Source: Roseiarcus sp963781895
GTDB taxonomy: Bacteria; Pseudomonadota; Alphaproteobacteria; Rhizobiales; Beijerinckiaceae
DNA: 64,000 bases
Assembly (NCBI GenBank): GCA_963781895.1
Contig: CAWAIM010000005.1
Span: forward strand, 44,724 to 108,723
Direction: 5' to 3'
Positions 43,520 to 52,956 of this stretch are shown here, one piece after another. Under the pieces are notes generated by a model. It ran no database searches, was not told the origin of the DNA, and worked only from the letters and a program-made list of their open reading frames with translations. Within the stretch, counting starts at the first letter, position 1. Each line of letters opens with the position of its first letter. A program made the position numbers and the translations under genes.

Positions 43520-45040
43520 TCAGCGCACGGCGACGTCGCCATTGTCCGCGGCGTCGTCGGCCCCGGCGACCCAATCCAGATAGGCGCTGATCTTATCCCA
43601 ATCCTCCCGCTCGGCCGTCATCGCCACATAGCCGTCCGGCCGCACGAGGCAAATGCGGCCTTCCGCGAATGGCGGCCGCGTCTCGGCCTCCAGCAGATCG
43701 CCATGCTTGGCGATCAACGCCGCGCTCCCGGCGTCGGCCGGCGCGAACAACGCAAACCGCGGCCTGTCGCCCGCCCCGACCAGCGGTCCCGAGGCGGCGA
43801 CCGGCGCGCGCTCGCCCGCCGCCGGGCCGGAATGATGCGCCCCGTCGACCCTCGTCAGCGGACTGTGAGGATAGCCGATCGACAATTCCGACAACGTATT
43901 GGTCATCGCCCGGCGCACCGGCGACAGGCCCAGCAGCAGAAATCCGATATGGTTGCGAAACCCCTGCAACAGGCCGCCCTTCAGCATCGAGACGGCCGTG
44001 AGACGGCCAGAATCGATCAGCACCCGACGGCCGACTTCGCTCCGCTCGACGCTGTAGCTTCCCAACAGCGGTTCGGGGTTCGCCAGTCCGCGGCACACGA
44101 GCGCCAGCTTCCAGGCGAGGTTGAAGGCGTCCTGCATGCCGGTGTTCATTCCCTGCCCGCCCGCCGGGCTGTGGATATGCGCGGCGTCGCCCGCGAGGAA
44201 CACGCGCCCGGCGCGATAGTCGCTCACCTTGCGCTCGTTGATTTTGAATCCCGACAGCCAAACCGGGGCGGACGCCTGTATGCCGCCAGGTCCGCGTTGA
44301 CCGATCAGCGCCTGCACGTCCTCCAGGGTCGGATGGCGCGGGTGTTCGTCCGCGTTGGCGTAACCGACATCGGCGACGACCCGGTAGCGGTCAGCAGAGA
44401 TGGGGAACAGCGCCAGCACGCCGGCCTCGTGCCAGTAGATCGCCAGTTCGTCCGGCTTTGTCGGGCTCCCGGCCAGGTGCACGTCGGCGAGGACCCAGTT
44501 GCTCGGCAAAGTCTCGCCCTCGAACTCCATGCCGAGGCCGTGACGCACGCTGCTGTGGGCGCCGTCGCAGCCGATCATCCACGCGGCCTCGACCGTCTCC
44601 TCGCGCCCGTCCGGGTGGCGGAGGTCCGCGGTCACCCGCTCGTCATCGGCGGCGAACCGCACCAATTCGACCCCGCGCTCCACCTTGACGCCGAACGCAT
44701 TGAGCTGCTGCTCCAGCAGGCGCTCGGTGTCGCTCTGCGACAGCATGAGTCCGTAAGGATGGGGGGTTTCGAGGGAATCCAGGTTGATATGCGCGATTTC
44801 GGTGTTGCCGGCGATGATGTTGACGGCCCGCGCCTTGAAACCCGCCGCAACGAGCGCCTCCCCGCATCCCATGCGGTCGAACAACTCCAAACTGCGGCTC
44901 CACAGCACCAGAGCCTTCGACGTGTCGCTACGCTCGGCCGCCTTGTCGACGATCCGCACGCCGACGCCGAACCGCGCCAATTCCGCCGCCATTGTCAGTC
45001 CGGCCGGGCCAGCGCCAATGACGAGCACGTCTTGTTTCAT
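43520..45040 (-). CDS. FAD-dependent monooxygenase (PheA/TfdB type)
   Basis: 506 residues. The FAD Rossmann motif is GAGPAGLTMAAEL at about 9-21, with the DG motif GCDGAHSSVRHGLG at about 160 and GDAAHIHSPAGGQGMNTGMQD-like C-terminal FAD site (core GDAAHIHSPAGGQG). A thioredoxin-like C-terminal domain of about 130 residues completes the PheA/TfdB layout. Such enzymes hydroxylate phenolic or polyketide rings with NAD(P)H and O2. The substrate is unknown. It lies 65 bp after the lactone oxidase-like gene on the same strand and may share its transcript. Confidence 0.88.
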   Translation of the reverse strand: MKQDVLVIGAGPAGLTMAAELARFGVGVRIVDKAAERSDTSKALVLWSRSLELFDRMGCGEALVAAGFKARAVNIIAGNTEIAHINLDSLETPHPYGLMLSQSDTERLLEQQLNAFGVKVERGVELVRFAADDERVTADLRHPDGREETVEAAWMIGCDGAHSSVRHGLGMEFEGETLPSNWVLADVHLAGSPTKPDELAIYWHEAGVLALFPISADRYRVVADVGYANADEHPRHPTLEDVQALIGQRGPGGIQASAPVWLSGFKINERKVSDYRAGRVFLAGDAAHIHSPAGGQGMNTGMQDAFNLAWKLALVCRGLANPEPLLGSYSVERSEVGRRVLIDSGRLTAVSMLKGGLLQGFRNHIGFLLLGLSPVRRAMTNTLSELSIGYPHSPLTRVDGAHHSGPAAGERAPVAASGPLVGAGDRPRFALFAPADAGSAALIAKHGDLLEAETRPPFAEGRICLVRPDGYVAMTAEREDWDKISAYLDWVAGADDAADNGDVAVR

Positions 45041-45105
45041 CGAATGAACTCACTCGGGGGGCGTCGCCGGAGAGAAAAGCGCCAACATGCGCGGGCGCAT
45101 TCCCG

Positions 45106-46455
45106 TCAGCCTAACAAGGTCCGGAAATAATCGTTCAAGAGCCTGTCGCCGGGATCGAACTTGCGCCGCGCCTCGGCAAAAGTCTTCAGCCGGTCGCCGT
45201 ACGCTTTGCGCACGATCGCCGGCGTGAGACCAAACGTCTGGTTGAGCAGCGGAGTTCCGTTCCGGTCGCTGCAAAATTGGTTATAGGCCTCGAGGAAGGG
45301 CTTCCAGCCCGGATTGCCGGTCGACACCGGGTCGATCGTCATGACCGGTCCGTCGTAGGAATATGACAACAGCGATTTCTGATCTTGCCCGATGCGGTAA
45401 CCGACATACAACAGGTTCGACCGGTAGCCGTTCCGGTCGTAATAGTCGCGGACAAAAGCGAAGAATTCCGCGAAGATCCTCGGAAACTCCGCTTCCGGGA
45501 AGGCGAACAGGCTGAATGTGTAGCGGCTGTCGTCGGACACCGGCGGATAGTCGATGATCTGATCGGGCGGACTGGTGTAATCCGCCCGGACGAGATTCTC
45601 GAGCTTGAAGCGCAGGATGGCGCCGAAGCCGTCGATCACCTGGTAGCGAACCGCGGGAATGGGAATGCTGGCCTCGATGTCGTGACCGAACCGGGGGCCG
45701 GCCGTGCCCCACAGGTAATTGCGCAATATCCAGGCCGAACGATTGGGACTGCCGCTCGCGCCGGGATTGTATCGACGGAATTCGACCGTGATCTTATCCG
45801 CGAACGGAAACGTGTAGTAGAACATGGATTCGCCGCGCGCTTTCAGCGAATCGAGCTTGGCGACGAACTCGTCGAGCGTGAAGGTCTCGTGATAGACCGC
45901 CATCGGAAGCAACGGGCGAATCCGATAGGTCGCTTCATAGACGATGCCGAATGTGCCGTAACTGGATCGCACCATCTGGATCAGATCAGGCTGCGCTTCG
46001 GTGACTTCCATCAGATCGCCGTTCGGCAGGACGAGTTTGATTCCGATCACATAGGAGCCGACCTGCCCATACTCGCCCGCAAACGAGGCGTCCTTGGTGC
46101 CGGCGCAGGCCGCGCTTCCGGCGGTGAGGCTGCCGATCTCGGTGTTGACGTAGAATTGCAGATTGCGCTTCTCGAGCTCCTTCGCCAGGTCGATGTGCCG
46201 GGCGCCGGCCTCGACGGTCAGCGTGTCCGCGCCGATGTCGAGGATCCGGTTCATTTTCATCCGGATCAGCGTGCCGCCTTCGGCGACGCCGCACGGCGAG
46301 GTGGAATGGTTGGAGCCGACCGCCCGCACCGGCGCCGGGTATTTTGAAGCGTCCTTCAGGACGGCGACGATGTCGTCGACGGTATTGGCGTCGACGATGA
46401 CCTTGGGATGCGAAACGATGTCGCCGAACCAATTGGTCACTTCAGGGTCGGCCAT
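45106..46455 (-). CDS. FAD-linked oxidoreductase (D-arabinono-1,4-lactone oxidase-like)
   Basis: 449 residues. The N-terminal FAD_binding_4 (VAO/PCMH) domain shows VRAVGSNHSTSPCGVAEGG as the pyrophosphate loop, then a SLTAGSAACAGTKDASF segment. The C-terminal half resembles the aldono-lactone oxidase domain, ending RRKFDPGDRLLNDYF. The PCMH-type oxidases act on sugars, lactones or alcohols and pass electrons to O2 or a dehydrogenase acceptor. No twin-arginine or signal sequence is seen. GGGGGAGA precedes the ATG. Confidence 0.85.
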   Translation of the reverse strand: MADPEVTNWFGDIVSHPKVIVDANTVDDIVAVLKDASKYPAPVRAVGSNHSTSPCGVAEGGTLIRMKMNRILDIGADTLTVEAGARHIDLAKELEKRNLQFYVNTEIGSLTAGSAACAGTKDASFAGEYGQVGSYVIGIKLVLPNGDLMEVTEAQPDLIQMVRSSYGTFGIVYEATYRIRPLLPMAVYHETFTLDEFVAKLDSLKARGESMFYYTFPFADKITVEFRRYNPGASGSPNRSAWILRNYLWGTAGPRFGHDIEASIPIPAVRYQVIDGFGAILRFKLENLVRADYTSPPDQIIDYPPVSDDSRYTFSLFAFPEAEFPRIFAEFFAFVRDYYDRNGYRSNLLYVGYRIGQDQKSLLSYSYDGPVMTIDPVSTGNPGWKPFLEAYNQFCSDRNGTPLLNQTFGLTPAIVRKAYGDRLKTFAEARRKFDPGDRLLNDYFRTLLG

Positions 46456-47153
46456 TGTCTCCCCCTGTCTCTCGCTTGGCCGCCGGAGCGGGCTTAAATC
46501 GAGCCGCCCCGACAAGCGAGCGGACGGCGGTCGCGGGCAAAATAGCCGCGCATCAAAATTTTAGGCGGTCCCCTCACGCGCCAGTTCGCGACCGGCGGCC
46601 CCGCGATCGAACTCGAAACCGGGACCAACGCTATCGCGGCCAACGCCAAATGTCATCCGGCTTGGCGACGCCGCGGCGCGCGCCTTGCGGCCTTCATACG
46701 GCTCCTCATGGCGCCGAACCGAAGCGGAAGCGGCGCCGCAGCCGCACGCAAGTGGCGCCGACACGTCATTCATGTGAACTTGGCGGAATAGGCGCCCATC
46801 GCCATTTTGAGCATTTTCAAGGGCTTAGGCGCGCAACACGGCGGTTTCGGCCCCCGGGCGCCAAATCCGCGCTAGATACCCATGTTATTTATGTCTTAAT
46901 CACTCCCTTCCCCGGCAGGCGCGCAATGCAGACCGTGCGCAGGCTATCACGGATTTCGTTTATCAGAAAACGTTTGTTGTCGAACGACGACGACGCCCCA
47001 CTCCCAAATGGGCCTGACTGCTTGATGTCTGCGTTCCGTGAGCGATCAAACGAGCATGTGGGATTGGCGCGCAGGCCGAGCGCGTCCCCATAAAGGCGGA
47101 GTGCAAAATAGGCCCGCATTCGGCCCTCCCGCCGAACCGGGGGCGATTTTTCC
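46456..47153. other. Non-coding spacer with dispersed repeat copy
   Basis: About 700 bp without a supported gene. It holds the second copy of the dispersed repeat (46715-46820). Two minus-strand frames of 70-76 codons here lack family similarity; one of them is a translation of the repeat itself. Confidence 0.6.
46715..46820 (-). repeat. Dispersed intergenic repeat, copy 2 (inverted relative to copy 1)
   Basis: The reverse complement reads TTGAAAATGCTCAAAATGGC and continues through TGACGTGTCGGCGCCACT, matching 5644-5710 with few differences. The 3' part (GC-rich GGCGCCGCTTC units) is looser and permuted between the copies. Confidence 0.65.
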
Positions 47154-47495
47154 TTACATGGCCGGCAACGGCATCATCTCGATAATTTCTATCCAGGCGC
47201 CAGGCATCTGCAGATGCGGTTGATCCTTGCCGAATATCTTTGCCGCCTTGTCGGCTGATTCAGCTTGCACGATCGAATAGCCCCCGACTTCGTTTTTCGT
47301 ATCGGACGCTCCTTTCGCGTCGACGCGTTTGGTTTTGCCCAGCGGCGCGCCGCCATCGACGAGGGACGCTTTATGGTCGCCCATCCACTTCATCCACGCC
47401 TCCATCCCCTTCTTTTGCTGCTCGGGCGTGGAATTTTTCATCATTTTTTCAAACTCAGGCCCCTTGGCCATGTACAGCACCAAGAACTTTTTCAT
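47154..47495 (-). CDS. YCII-related (YciI/DGPF) family protein
   Basis: 113 residues from the ATG at 47495, with AGGGAG upstream. The protein starts MKKFLVLYMAKG and contains the GGAPLG turn followed by GYSIVQAESADKAAKIF, ending MPGAWIEIIEMMPLP. This ferredoxin-like fold occurs in small dimeric proteins, some fused or adjacent to ECF sigma factors. A Lys/Met-rich insertion sits in the first half. No partner sigma factor gene is next to it. Function is unassigned. Confidence 0.85.
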   Translation of the reverse strand: MKKFLVLYMAKGPEFEKMMKNSTPEQQKKGMEAWMKWMGDHKASLVDGGAPLGKTKRVDAKGASDTKNEVGGYSIVQAESADKAAKIFGKDQPHLQMPGAWIEIIEMMPLPAM

Positions 47496-47796
47496 CAGGC
47501 AATTCTCCCTGCTCCGAGAAAAAAACGACAACTGTCGGCGGGCGGGCGACGGGTCCGCACCGTTCCCGCCAGTCTGAGCATTCCGGCCCGACAACGTTGT
47601 CGAATTTCAGGCGCCGCTCATCGTTCTTGTCCGGCCCTCGGCGGAGCGCGCCGCCGGAACCCATGCTCCGCCGCGCGGCCCGGCGCTCGACGGTCGAAAG
47701 ACGCGCAAACGACCCCCGCCACGAGGGTCGCGCTCGAAGCCCGCGCAAAGCCCCGGCGCCGGTCAATGAACGCGCGGCGCCGGCCGTTCGCTTCTC

Positions 47797-48006
47797 TCAC
47801 GCGGCCTTGCGCTCGAGTTCTCCGCGGGCGCGCATCCAGTGGTCGAGTTCGCGGCCTTCCGGTTGGCCTTCTTCCATCCAGATGCTGTACGCCAGCGCCC
47901 GGATGCGCTCTTCGTCGAGCGGATTGTCGGCCGACGACAGATTGCCTGGCGAACCCGATTTCTCCGCCTTGCCGGCTTTCGCGTTGCTGTCCTGCTCAAT
48001 TCCCAT
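47797..48006 (-). CDS. DUF2934 family protein
   Basis: 69 residues from the ATG at 48006, which has AAAGGAGG ten bases upstream. The DUF2934 core is ERIRALAYSIWMEEGQPEGR followed by ELDHWMRARGELE. The N-terminal 25 residues are charged and flexible. The family is a short helical domain, widespread in Rhizobiales, sometimes stress-associated, with no assigned role. The very long frame upstream (to 49119) is a shadow of the methyltransferase gene on the other strand. Confidence 0.85.
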   Translation of the reverse strand: MGIEQDSNAKAGKAEKSGSPGNLSSADNPLDEERIRALAYSIWMEEGQPEGRELDHWMRARGELERKAA

Positions 48007-48390
48007 CGGACTGCCTCCTTTGCGGGCGCTCATCCTCGGTCGTTTTTGCGCTGTCGCCACAGTCAGCTCCTTCGTGCCTGTCGCTGTCAGCTCCTTTGTG
48101 CCCGCGGCGACGATTCGTGTAAACCTGATTGTCGGCGGGTTGATGACGTTCGGCGACTTCGTGGCCACGCGGGAAGCGGGCCAGTCACACATAAGCCGCC
48201 AACTTGCGCAAGGCTCCAAACTCCGCTCAACCGTCAGAAGAACGCTCCGCGCGAAACGGGCCGCGTTCGAACTGTCAGTCGACGGACAAGGCGCGCGCAT
48301 GTTCGCGCCCGGCGAGGGGTCTCGCCCGCCTGGATCGAACGCCCTCGTCGTCCGTTGCCATGCGCGCGCTTTGCAGCGATAGGATAGGTC
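48007..48390. other. Intergenic region with a short tandem repeat
   Basis: 384 bp between divergent genes. A 17-bp unit, GTCAGCTCCTTCGTGCC and its near copy, occurs at 48062-48078 and 48086-48102 with a 24-bp period. Promoters for the DUF2934 and methyltransferase genes must lie here but were not pinned down. Confidence 0.5.
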
Positions 48391-49258
48391 ATGTCCGTCA
48401 CATGGGTTCATTCCGGCAACGCGGCTCAGGCCGAATATTGGAACGGGTCGAGCGGCCGACGCTGGACTGATCGTCAGGAAATGCAGGACGCGATGCTGCG
48501 GCCGATCAGCGATCGTCTGTTGGCGACGGCCTCGCCGCAAACGGGAGAGCGCGTGATCGACGTCGGCTGCGGTTGCGGCGCGACGACGATCGAAGTCGCG
48601 CGGCGGGTCGCGCCCGAGCGGCGAAGTCCTGGGGCTCGACATTTCCGCGCCGATGCTCGAGCGCGCGCGCGAACGCGCGCCGGCGGATCTCGCGCTCAGC
48701 TTCGCGCTGGCGGACGCGACGATCCACGAATTCGCGCCAGGCGCGGCCGACCTCGTCGTCTCGCGCTTCGGCGTCATGTTCTTCGCCGATCCGGTCCTGG
48801 CCTTCGCCAATTTGCGCAAGGGCCTGCGGCCCGGAGGGCGGATCGCATTTGCCTGCTGGCGCGCGGCCAAGCTCAATCTGTGGGCGGTCACGCCCTTGCG
48901 CGAAGCGTTGAAGCACGCCCCTCCCCTGCCCGAGGCCGGGCCCGAGGAGCCGGGCCCCTTCTCCTTTGCGGACGAGGACCGTGTCAGCACAATCCTCGGC
49001 GAAGCCGGCTTCGACGATATCCTACTCGCGCCGCACGCCTTGGATGTCGACATCGCCATGGGCCGCGGGCTGGACGAAGCCGTGGTTTCGGCGATGTCGA
49101 TCGGACCGACAAGTCGCATGCTGGCCGATCAAAGCGAGGAGGTTCGCGCCGCCGTGGCGGCCGACATCCGCGCCGCCTTTGCGCCCCTGGCCCGCGGCGA
49201 CAGCGTGCCGCTCGGCGCCGCGGTCTGGATCGTCACCGCGGTCAATCCCGAACAATAG
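48391..49258 (+). pseudogene. Class I SAM-dependent methyltransferase, one frameshift
   Basis: The N-terminal 75 codons (HSGNAAQAEYWNGSSGRRW ... GERVIDVGCGCGATTIEVARRVAP) are in one frame. Near 48617 the family sequence moves to the next frame, where it continues SGEVLGLDISAPMLERARER and runs through ADLVVSRFGVMFFADP to the stop at 49258. A single extra base in the GCCCGAGCGG stretch explains it. With that base removed the protein would be about 288 residues of the UbiE/Methyltransf_11 type. A sequencing indel is likelier than real decay because both halves are well conserved. Confidence 0.85.
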
Positions 49259-49411
49259 CCGTCGGCTGCGACCCTCGCGCCCCCCGGGACCGCCCGCATG
49301 GCGACCCGCGCCTGTTCCCGCGCCATGGAAGCGCCGGCGGCTGTCCGCTGGCGTTTTCGATGTTCGGCCCCGACCGACGAAATTTCAGCAACAGGGCCGC
49401 CCCGGCAAATC

Positions 49412-49435
49412 AAAAGGGGCGCCCGAAGACGCCCC
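49412..49435 (-). terminator. Intrinsic terminator after rpmG
   Basis: On the minus strand a GGGGCG stem (pairing 49416-49421 with 49430-49435) is followed by TTTTGATTT. It lies 30 bp past the rpmG stop. Confidence 0.75.
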
Positions 49436-49464
49436 TGACGCATGCCGCCAACGACCGGCCGAGC

Positions 49465-49632
49465 CTACTTTATTTTCGTCTCCTTGAACTCGACGTGCTT
49501 GCGCGCGATCGGGTCGTATTTTTTGAAAGTCAACTTTTCCGTCTTGGTGCGGGCGTTTTTCTTCGTGACATAGAAATACCCCGTGTCGGCGGTCGACAGG
49601 AGTTTGATCTTGAGCGAGGCGGCCTTGGCCAT
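49465..49632 (-). CDS. rpmG: 50S ribosomal protein L33
   Basis: 55 residues, full length for the alphaproteobacterial protein: it opens MAKAASLKIKLLSTADTG and has the FYVTKKNARTKTEKL core and the KKYDPIARKHVEFKETKIK ending. It lacks the CxxC zinc pairs, so it is the Cys-minus (zinc-independent) form. A terminator follows. It is a single-gene unit, 135 bp after the Fe-S protein gene on the same strand. Confidence 0.97.
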   Translation of the reverse strand: MAKAASLKIKLLSTADTGYFYVTKKNARTKTEKLTFKKYDPIARKHVEFKETKIK

Positions 49633-49767
49633 GGCGGCGAGTTCCCTGAAAACGAAGGCGCCGCGGCGCCGATGACCGCAAGCAGGCCGCTAACAGACCC
49701 GCAGGCGCGTCTTTGGCCGGCAAAATAGTCAGGCGAGGCTGGAAGTCAAGCGCCGATCCCGACCCCG

Positions 49768-50446
49768 CTACGACCGTTGCGCGCGCAGGAACGCCCGCAT
49801 CGTGAATCGCGCCTGCTCGCGCCCATGCGAGCGCTCGGCGCCGACCGGGCAGGCCCGTCGCGCCAGGCAGCCGCCCGCCATGCAATCCGCGCCGGCGGCG
49901 CTGTTCAAATGCGCCGCGCAAGCCGCGACATCATATCCGCCGGCCGAAAACGCCCCGACCGGACAGGCGCTGAGACACCAGCGCCCGCCGCACGACTCGC
50001 ACGGACTTGGCGAGGCGTCGGCGTCGGCGACGTCGAGCGCTCGTGAAAACCCCAGCGCGCCGCGATAGCTATGCCACAGGCCATATTCCGCGTGGATCAG
50101 GAGCCCGATCGGCGAAGGATGCACCGCCTCGCAACGCCGCGCCCATTGCTGGAACGGAAAGGCGGGCGGCCCGCCGAAGGGATAAAGCGCCTTCGCGCCG
50201 AGATCGGACGCCAGCGCGCCGATGACCCGCCGGCTCCAGCGGTCGAGCGGATGGTCGATGCCGTCGCGGGCCTCGTCGCTCGCGGCGAAAGCGTCCCAGC
50301 CGTCGCGCCCGGTCATGCCGATGAGAACGATCGTGCGAACGTCGGCGAGCGCGCCGCGTCGCTCGTCGTCTCGCGAGCCCCATCGCGCCGCGCGGGACGA
50401 GGCCGGTCCGCTCGACGGCGGCGAGGATCGACGATAGTGGCGTCAA
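49768..50446 (-). pseudogene. 4Fe-4S ferredoxin-type protein (QueG-like C-terminal motif), one frameshift
   Basis: The N-terminus (LTPLSSILAAVERTGLVPRG, from a TTG at 50446) is in one frame. Near 50375 it moves to the frame LADVRTIVLIGMTGRDGWDAF, which runs to the stop at 49768. The second part has LDRWSRRVIG, YPFGGPPAFPFQQWA, and Cys motifs CESCGGRWCLSACP and CAAHL ... CMAGGCLARRACP, enough for two [4Fe-4S] clusters. It resembles the ferredoxin part of epoxyqueuosine reductase-like proteins but lacks the cobalamin-binding domain. A single-base indel is the likely cause of the break. Confidence 0.8.
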
Positions 50447-50492
50447 GCCCTCGTCCGTCGCCTCCGGCGACGCCTTTCCCGTGAGCGACAGG

Positions 50493-51693
50493 CTATTTCG
50501 CCCGGAGCGCCTCGACGCCCGGCAGAGCCTTGCCTTCCATCCATTCGAGAAAGGCGCCGCCCGCGGTCGAGACGTAGGTGAAATCGTCGGCGACCTTGGC
50601 GTTGTTGAGGGCGGCCACCGTGTCGCCGCCGCCCGCCACCGACTTCAGCTTGCCGTCCTTGGTGAGGAAAGCAGCCGTCTTGGCGATCTGCATCGTCGCG
50701 GCCTCGAACGGCGGCGTCTCGAAGGCGCCGAACGGGCCGTTCCAGACCAGCGTTTTGATCTGGCCCAACGCCTCCTCGACCGCGACGATGGACTTCGGCC
50801 CGATGTCGAGGATCATCTCGTCCTCGGCGACATGGTCGACGTCGACGATCCGCACCGGCGTATGGGCCTTGAGCTCCTTCGCCACGGTCGCGTCGATCGG
50901 CAGCATGATACGACACTTGGCCTTTTCCGCCGCGGCGACAATCGAACGCGCCTTGTCGGCCATGTCCTTCTCGCACAGCGACTTGCCGACCGCCTTGCCC
51001 CCGGCGAACAGGAAGGTGTTGGCCATGCCGCCGCCGATGATGAGGATGTCGACCTTGTTCACCAGATTGCCGAGGAGGTCCAGTTTCGTCGAGACTTTGG
51101 CGCCGCCGACGATCGCGGCGACCGGACGCCGCGGCGTCCCGAGGGCGATGGTCAGGGCCTCGAGCTCCTTCTGCATCGCCCGCCCGCAATAGGCGGGAAG
51201 CTTGTGCGCGACGCCCTCGGTCGAGGCGTGCGCGCGGTGCGCGGCGGAAAACGCGTCGTTGACATAGAGGTCGCCGAGTTTGGCGAGTTCGTCGACAACG
51301 GCCGGGTCGTTCTTTTCCTCGCCCTTGTGAAAGCGGGTGTTCTCGAGCAGCAGCACGTCGCCGTTGTGCATTTTTGCGATGGCCTCGACGGCCGTCGGGC
51401 CGATGCAGTCGGTCGCGAACGCGACCGGCCGCTCGAGGACTTCGAGCGACGGCCGCGGCGACGGGCCTGAGCGAATTGGCTGCGTCCGGCCCTCCCTTGG
51501 GGCGGCCGAAATGCGCGAGCAGAATGACCTTGCCCCCCTTGCCGGCGATCTCTTCGATGGTGGGCGCGACTCGTTCGATGCGGGTCGTGTCCGTGACCTG
51601 ACCGTTCTCCATCGGAACATTGAGATCGACGCGCAGCAGGACCCGCTTGCCGGAAACGTCGGCGTCGTCAAGCGTGCGGAAGGGGTTGCTCAT
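50493..51693 (-). pseudogene. pgk: Phosphoglycerate kinase, one frameshift
   Basis: The N-terminal 80 codons (DADVSGKRVLLRVDLNVPM, LLAHFGRPKGG) are in one frame. Near 51453 the sequence moves to the next frame (SLEVLERPVAFATDCIG) and continues to the stop with LLLENTRFHKGEEKND, VGGAKVSTKLDLLGNL, GGGMANTFLFA, VWNGPFGAFE and GGGDTVAALN. The enzyme transfers phosphate between 1,3-bisphosphoglycerate and ADP, and serves glycolysis and the Calvin cycle. With the indel corrected it is about 400 residues, complete. As pgk is normally single-copy and essential, a sequencing error is the best explanation. Third gene of tkt-gap-pgk. Confidence 0.92.
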
Positions 51694-51800
51694 GCTTGCT
51701 TCCCTGCAAAATCGAGTTCCGACCGAACGGTCCCGATGCCCTGCGGCCGGCGAAGCTCGAGCGCCGGCGGCGGATTATCCTGGTCGCCGGGCGCTGAAGC

Positions 51801-52814
51801 TCAGATCAGCCTGGCCATCGCGACCGCCGTGTCGGCCATGCGGTTCGAGAAGCCCCATTCGTTATCGTACCACGAGAGCACGCGAACGAATGAGCCGTCG
51901 ATGACTTTGGTCTGATCGAGGTGAAAGATCGACGAACGGCTATCGTGATTGAAGTCGATCGACACATTGGGCTTGTCGGTATAGCCGAGAATGCCCTTGA
52001 GCGGGCCATTGCCGTCAGCGGTGGTCTTGATCGCGTCGTTGATCTCCTCCTTGGAGGTGGCCCGTTTGGCGACGAACTTGAAGTCGACGACCGAGACGTT
52101 CGGCGTTGGCACGCGGATCGCCGAGCCGTCGAGCTTGCCCTTGAGCTCCGGCAGGACGAGGCCGACCGCCTTGGCGGCGCCGGTCGTGGTCGGGATCATC
52201 GACAGGGACGCGGCGCGCGCGCGGTAGAGGTCCTTGTGCAGCGTGTCGAGCGTCGGCTGGTCGCCGGTGTAGGAATGGATCGTGGTCATGAAGCCGCGCT
52301 CGATGCCGATCGCGTCGTTGAGCACCTTGGCGACCGGCGCCAGGCAATTGGTCGTGCACGAGGCGTTCGAGATGACCAGATGATCCTTCGTCAGCTTGTC
52401 GTGGTTGACGCCGAAGACGACGGTGAGGTCGGCGCCGTCGGAAGGCGCGGAAACCACGACGCGCTTGGCGCCGGCGGCCAAATGGGTGGCGGCCTTGTCG
52501 CGGGAGGTGAAGATCCCCGTGCATTCCAACACGATGTCGACTCCGAGGGCCTTGTGGGGCAGCTGGGTCGGATCCTTGATCGCGGTCACCTTGATCTTTT
52601 GCCCGTTGACGATCATCGAGTCGCCCTCGACGCCGACCTCGTGCGGGAAACGCCCATGCACGCTGTCGAAGCGCAGCAGATGCGCGTTGGTCTCGACCGG
52701 CCCGAGATCGTTGACGGCGACAACCTCGATATCCTTGCGGCCGGACTCGGCGATCGCACGCAGCACGAGCCGCCCGATCCGTCCAAAACCGTTGATCGCC
52801 ACTTTCGTCGCCAT
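51801..52814 (-). CDS. gap: Glyceraldehyde-3-phosphate dehydrogenase, type I
   Basis: 337 residues. The NAD-binding motif is NGFGRIGRLVLRA, the catalytic Cys is C153 in SNASCTTNCLAP with the partner His in HSYTGDQ, and the RAAS phosphate site and the WYDNEWGFSNRM ending follow. A D at about 36 (AVNDLG) favours NAD. It lies between tkt and pgk (about 140 and 110 bp gaps) on the minus strand, an arrangement of carbon-fixation and pentose phosphate loci in Alphaproteobacteria. GGAGGG precedes the ATG. Confidence 0.97.
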   Translation of the reverse strand: MATKVAINGFGRIGRLVLRAIAESGRKDIEVVAVNDLGPVETNAHLLRFDSVHGRFPHEVGVEGDSMIVNGQKIKVTAIKDPTQLPHKALGVDIVLECTGIFTSRDKAATHLAAGAKRVVVSAPSDGADLTVVFGVNHDKLTKDHLVISNASCTTNCLAPVAKVLNDAIGIERGFMTTIHSYTGDQPTLDTLHKDLYRARAASLSMIPTTTGAAKAVGLVLPELKGKLDGSAIRVPTPNVSVVDFKFVAKRATSKEEINDAIKTTADGNGPLKGILGYTDKPNVSIDFNHDSRSSIFHLDQTKVIDGSFVRVLSWYDNEWGFSNRMADTAVAMARLI

Positions 52815-52956
52815 TGTCGTCCCTCCTGCTGCCCGTGCCGGCCTGCCGTCATCGCCTCCCGGATTGTCCGGCGCTCACGATCGCAAACCGAATGCGCGGG
52901 GCTTAATGTCCGATCCCCGGACCAATGTCCATATCCCAGGCGAGCCGCGGCGGCCG

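Noticed and set aside
46561..46773. A 70-codon minus-strand frame
   Set aside because: It is a translation of the dispersed repeat region and lacks a ribosome site.
47240..48382. A 380-codon plus-strand frame over the YciI-like and DUF2934 genes
   Set aside because: It is the antisense shadow of two genes with clear families and ribosome sites.
47797..49119. A 440-codon minus-strand frame ending with the DUF2934 protein
   Set aside because: Only the last 69 codons are real; the rest is antisense to the methyltransferase gene, and a strong ribosome site marks the inner start.
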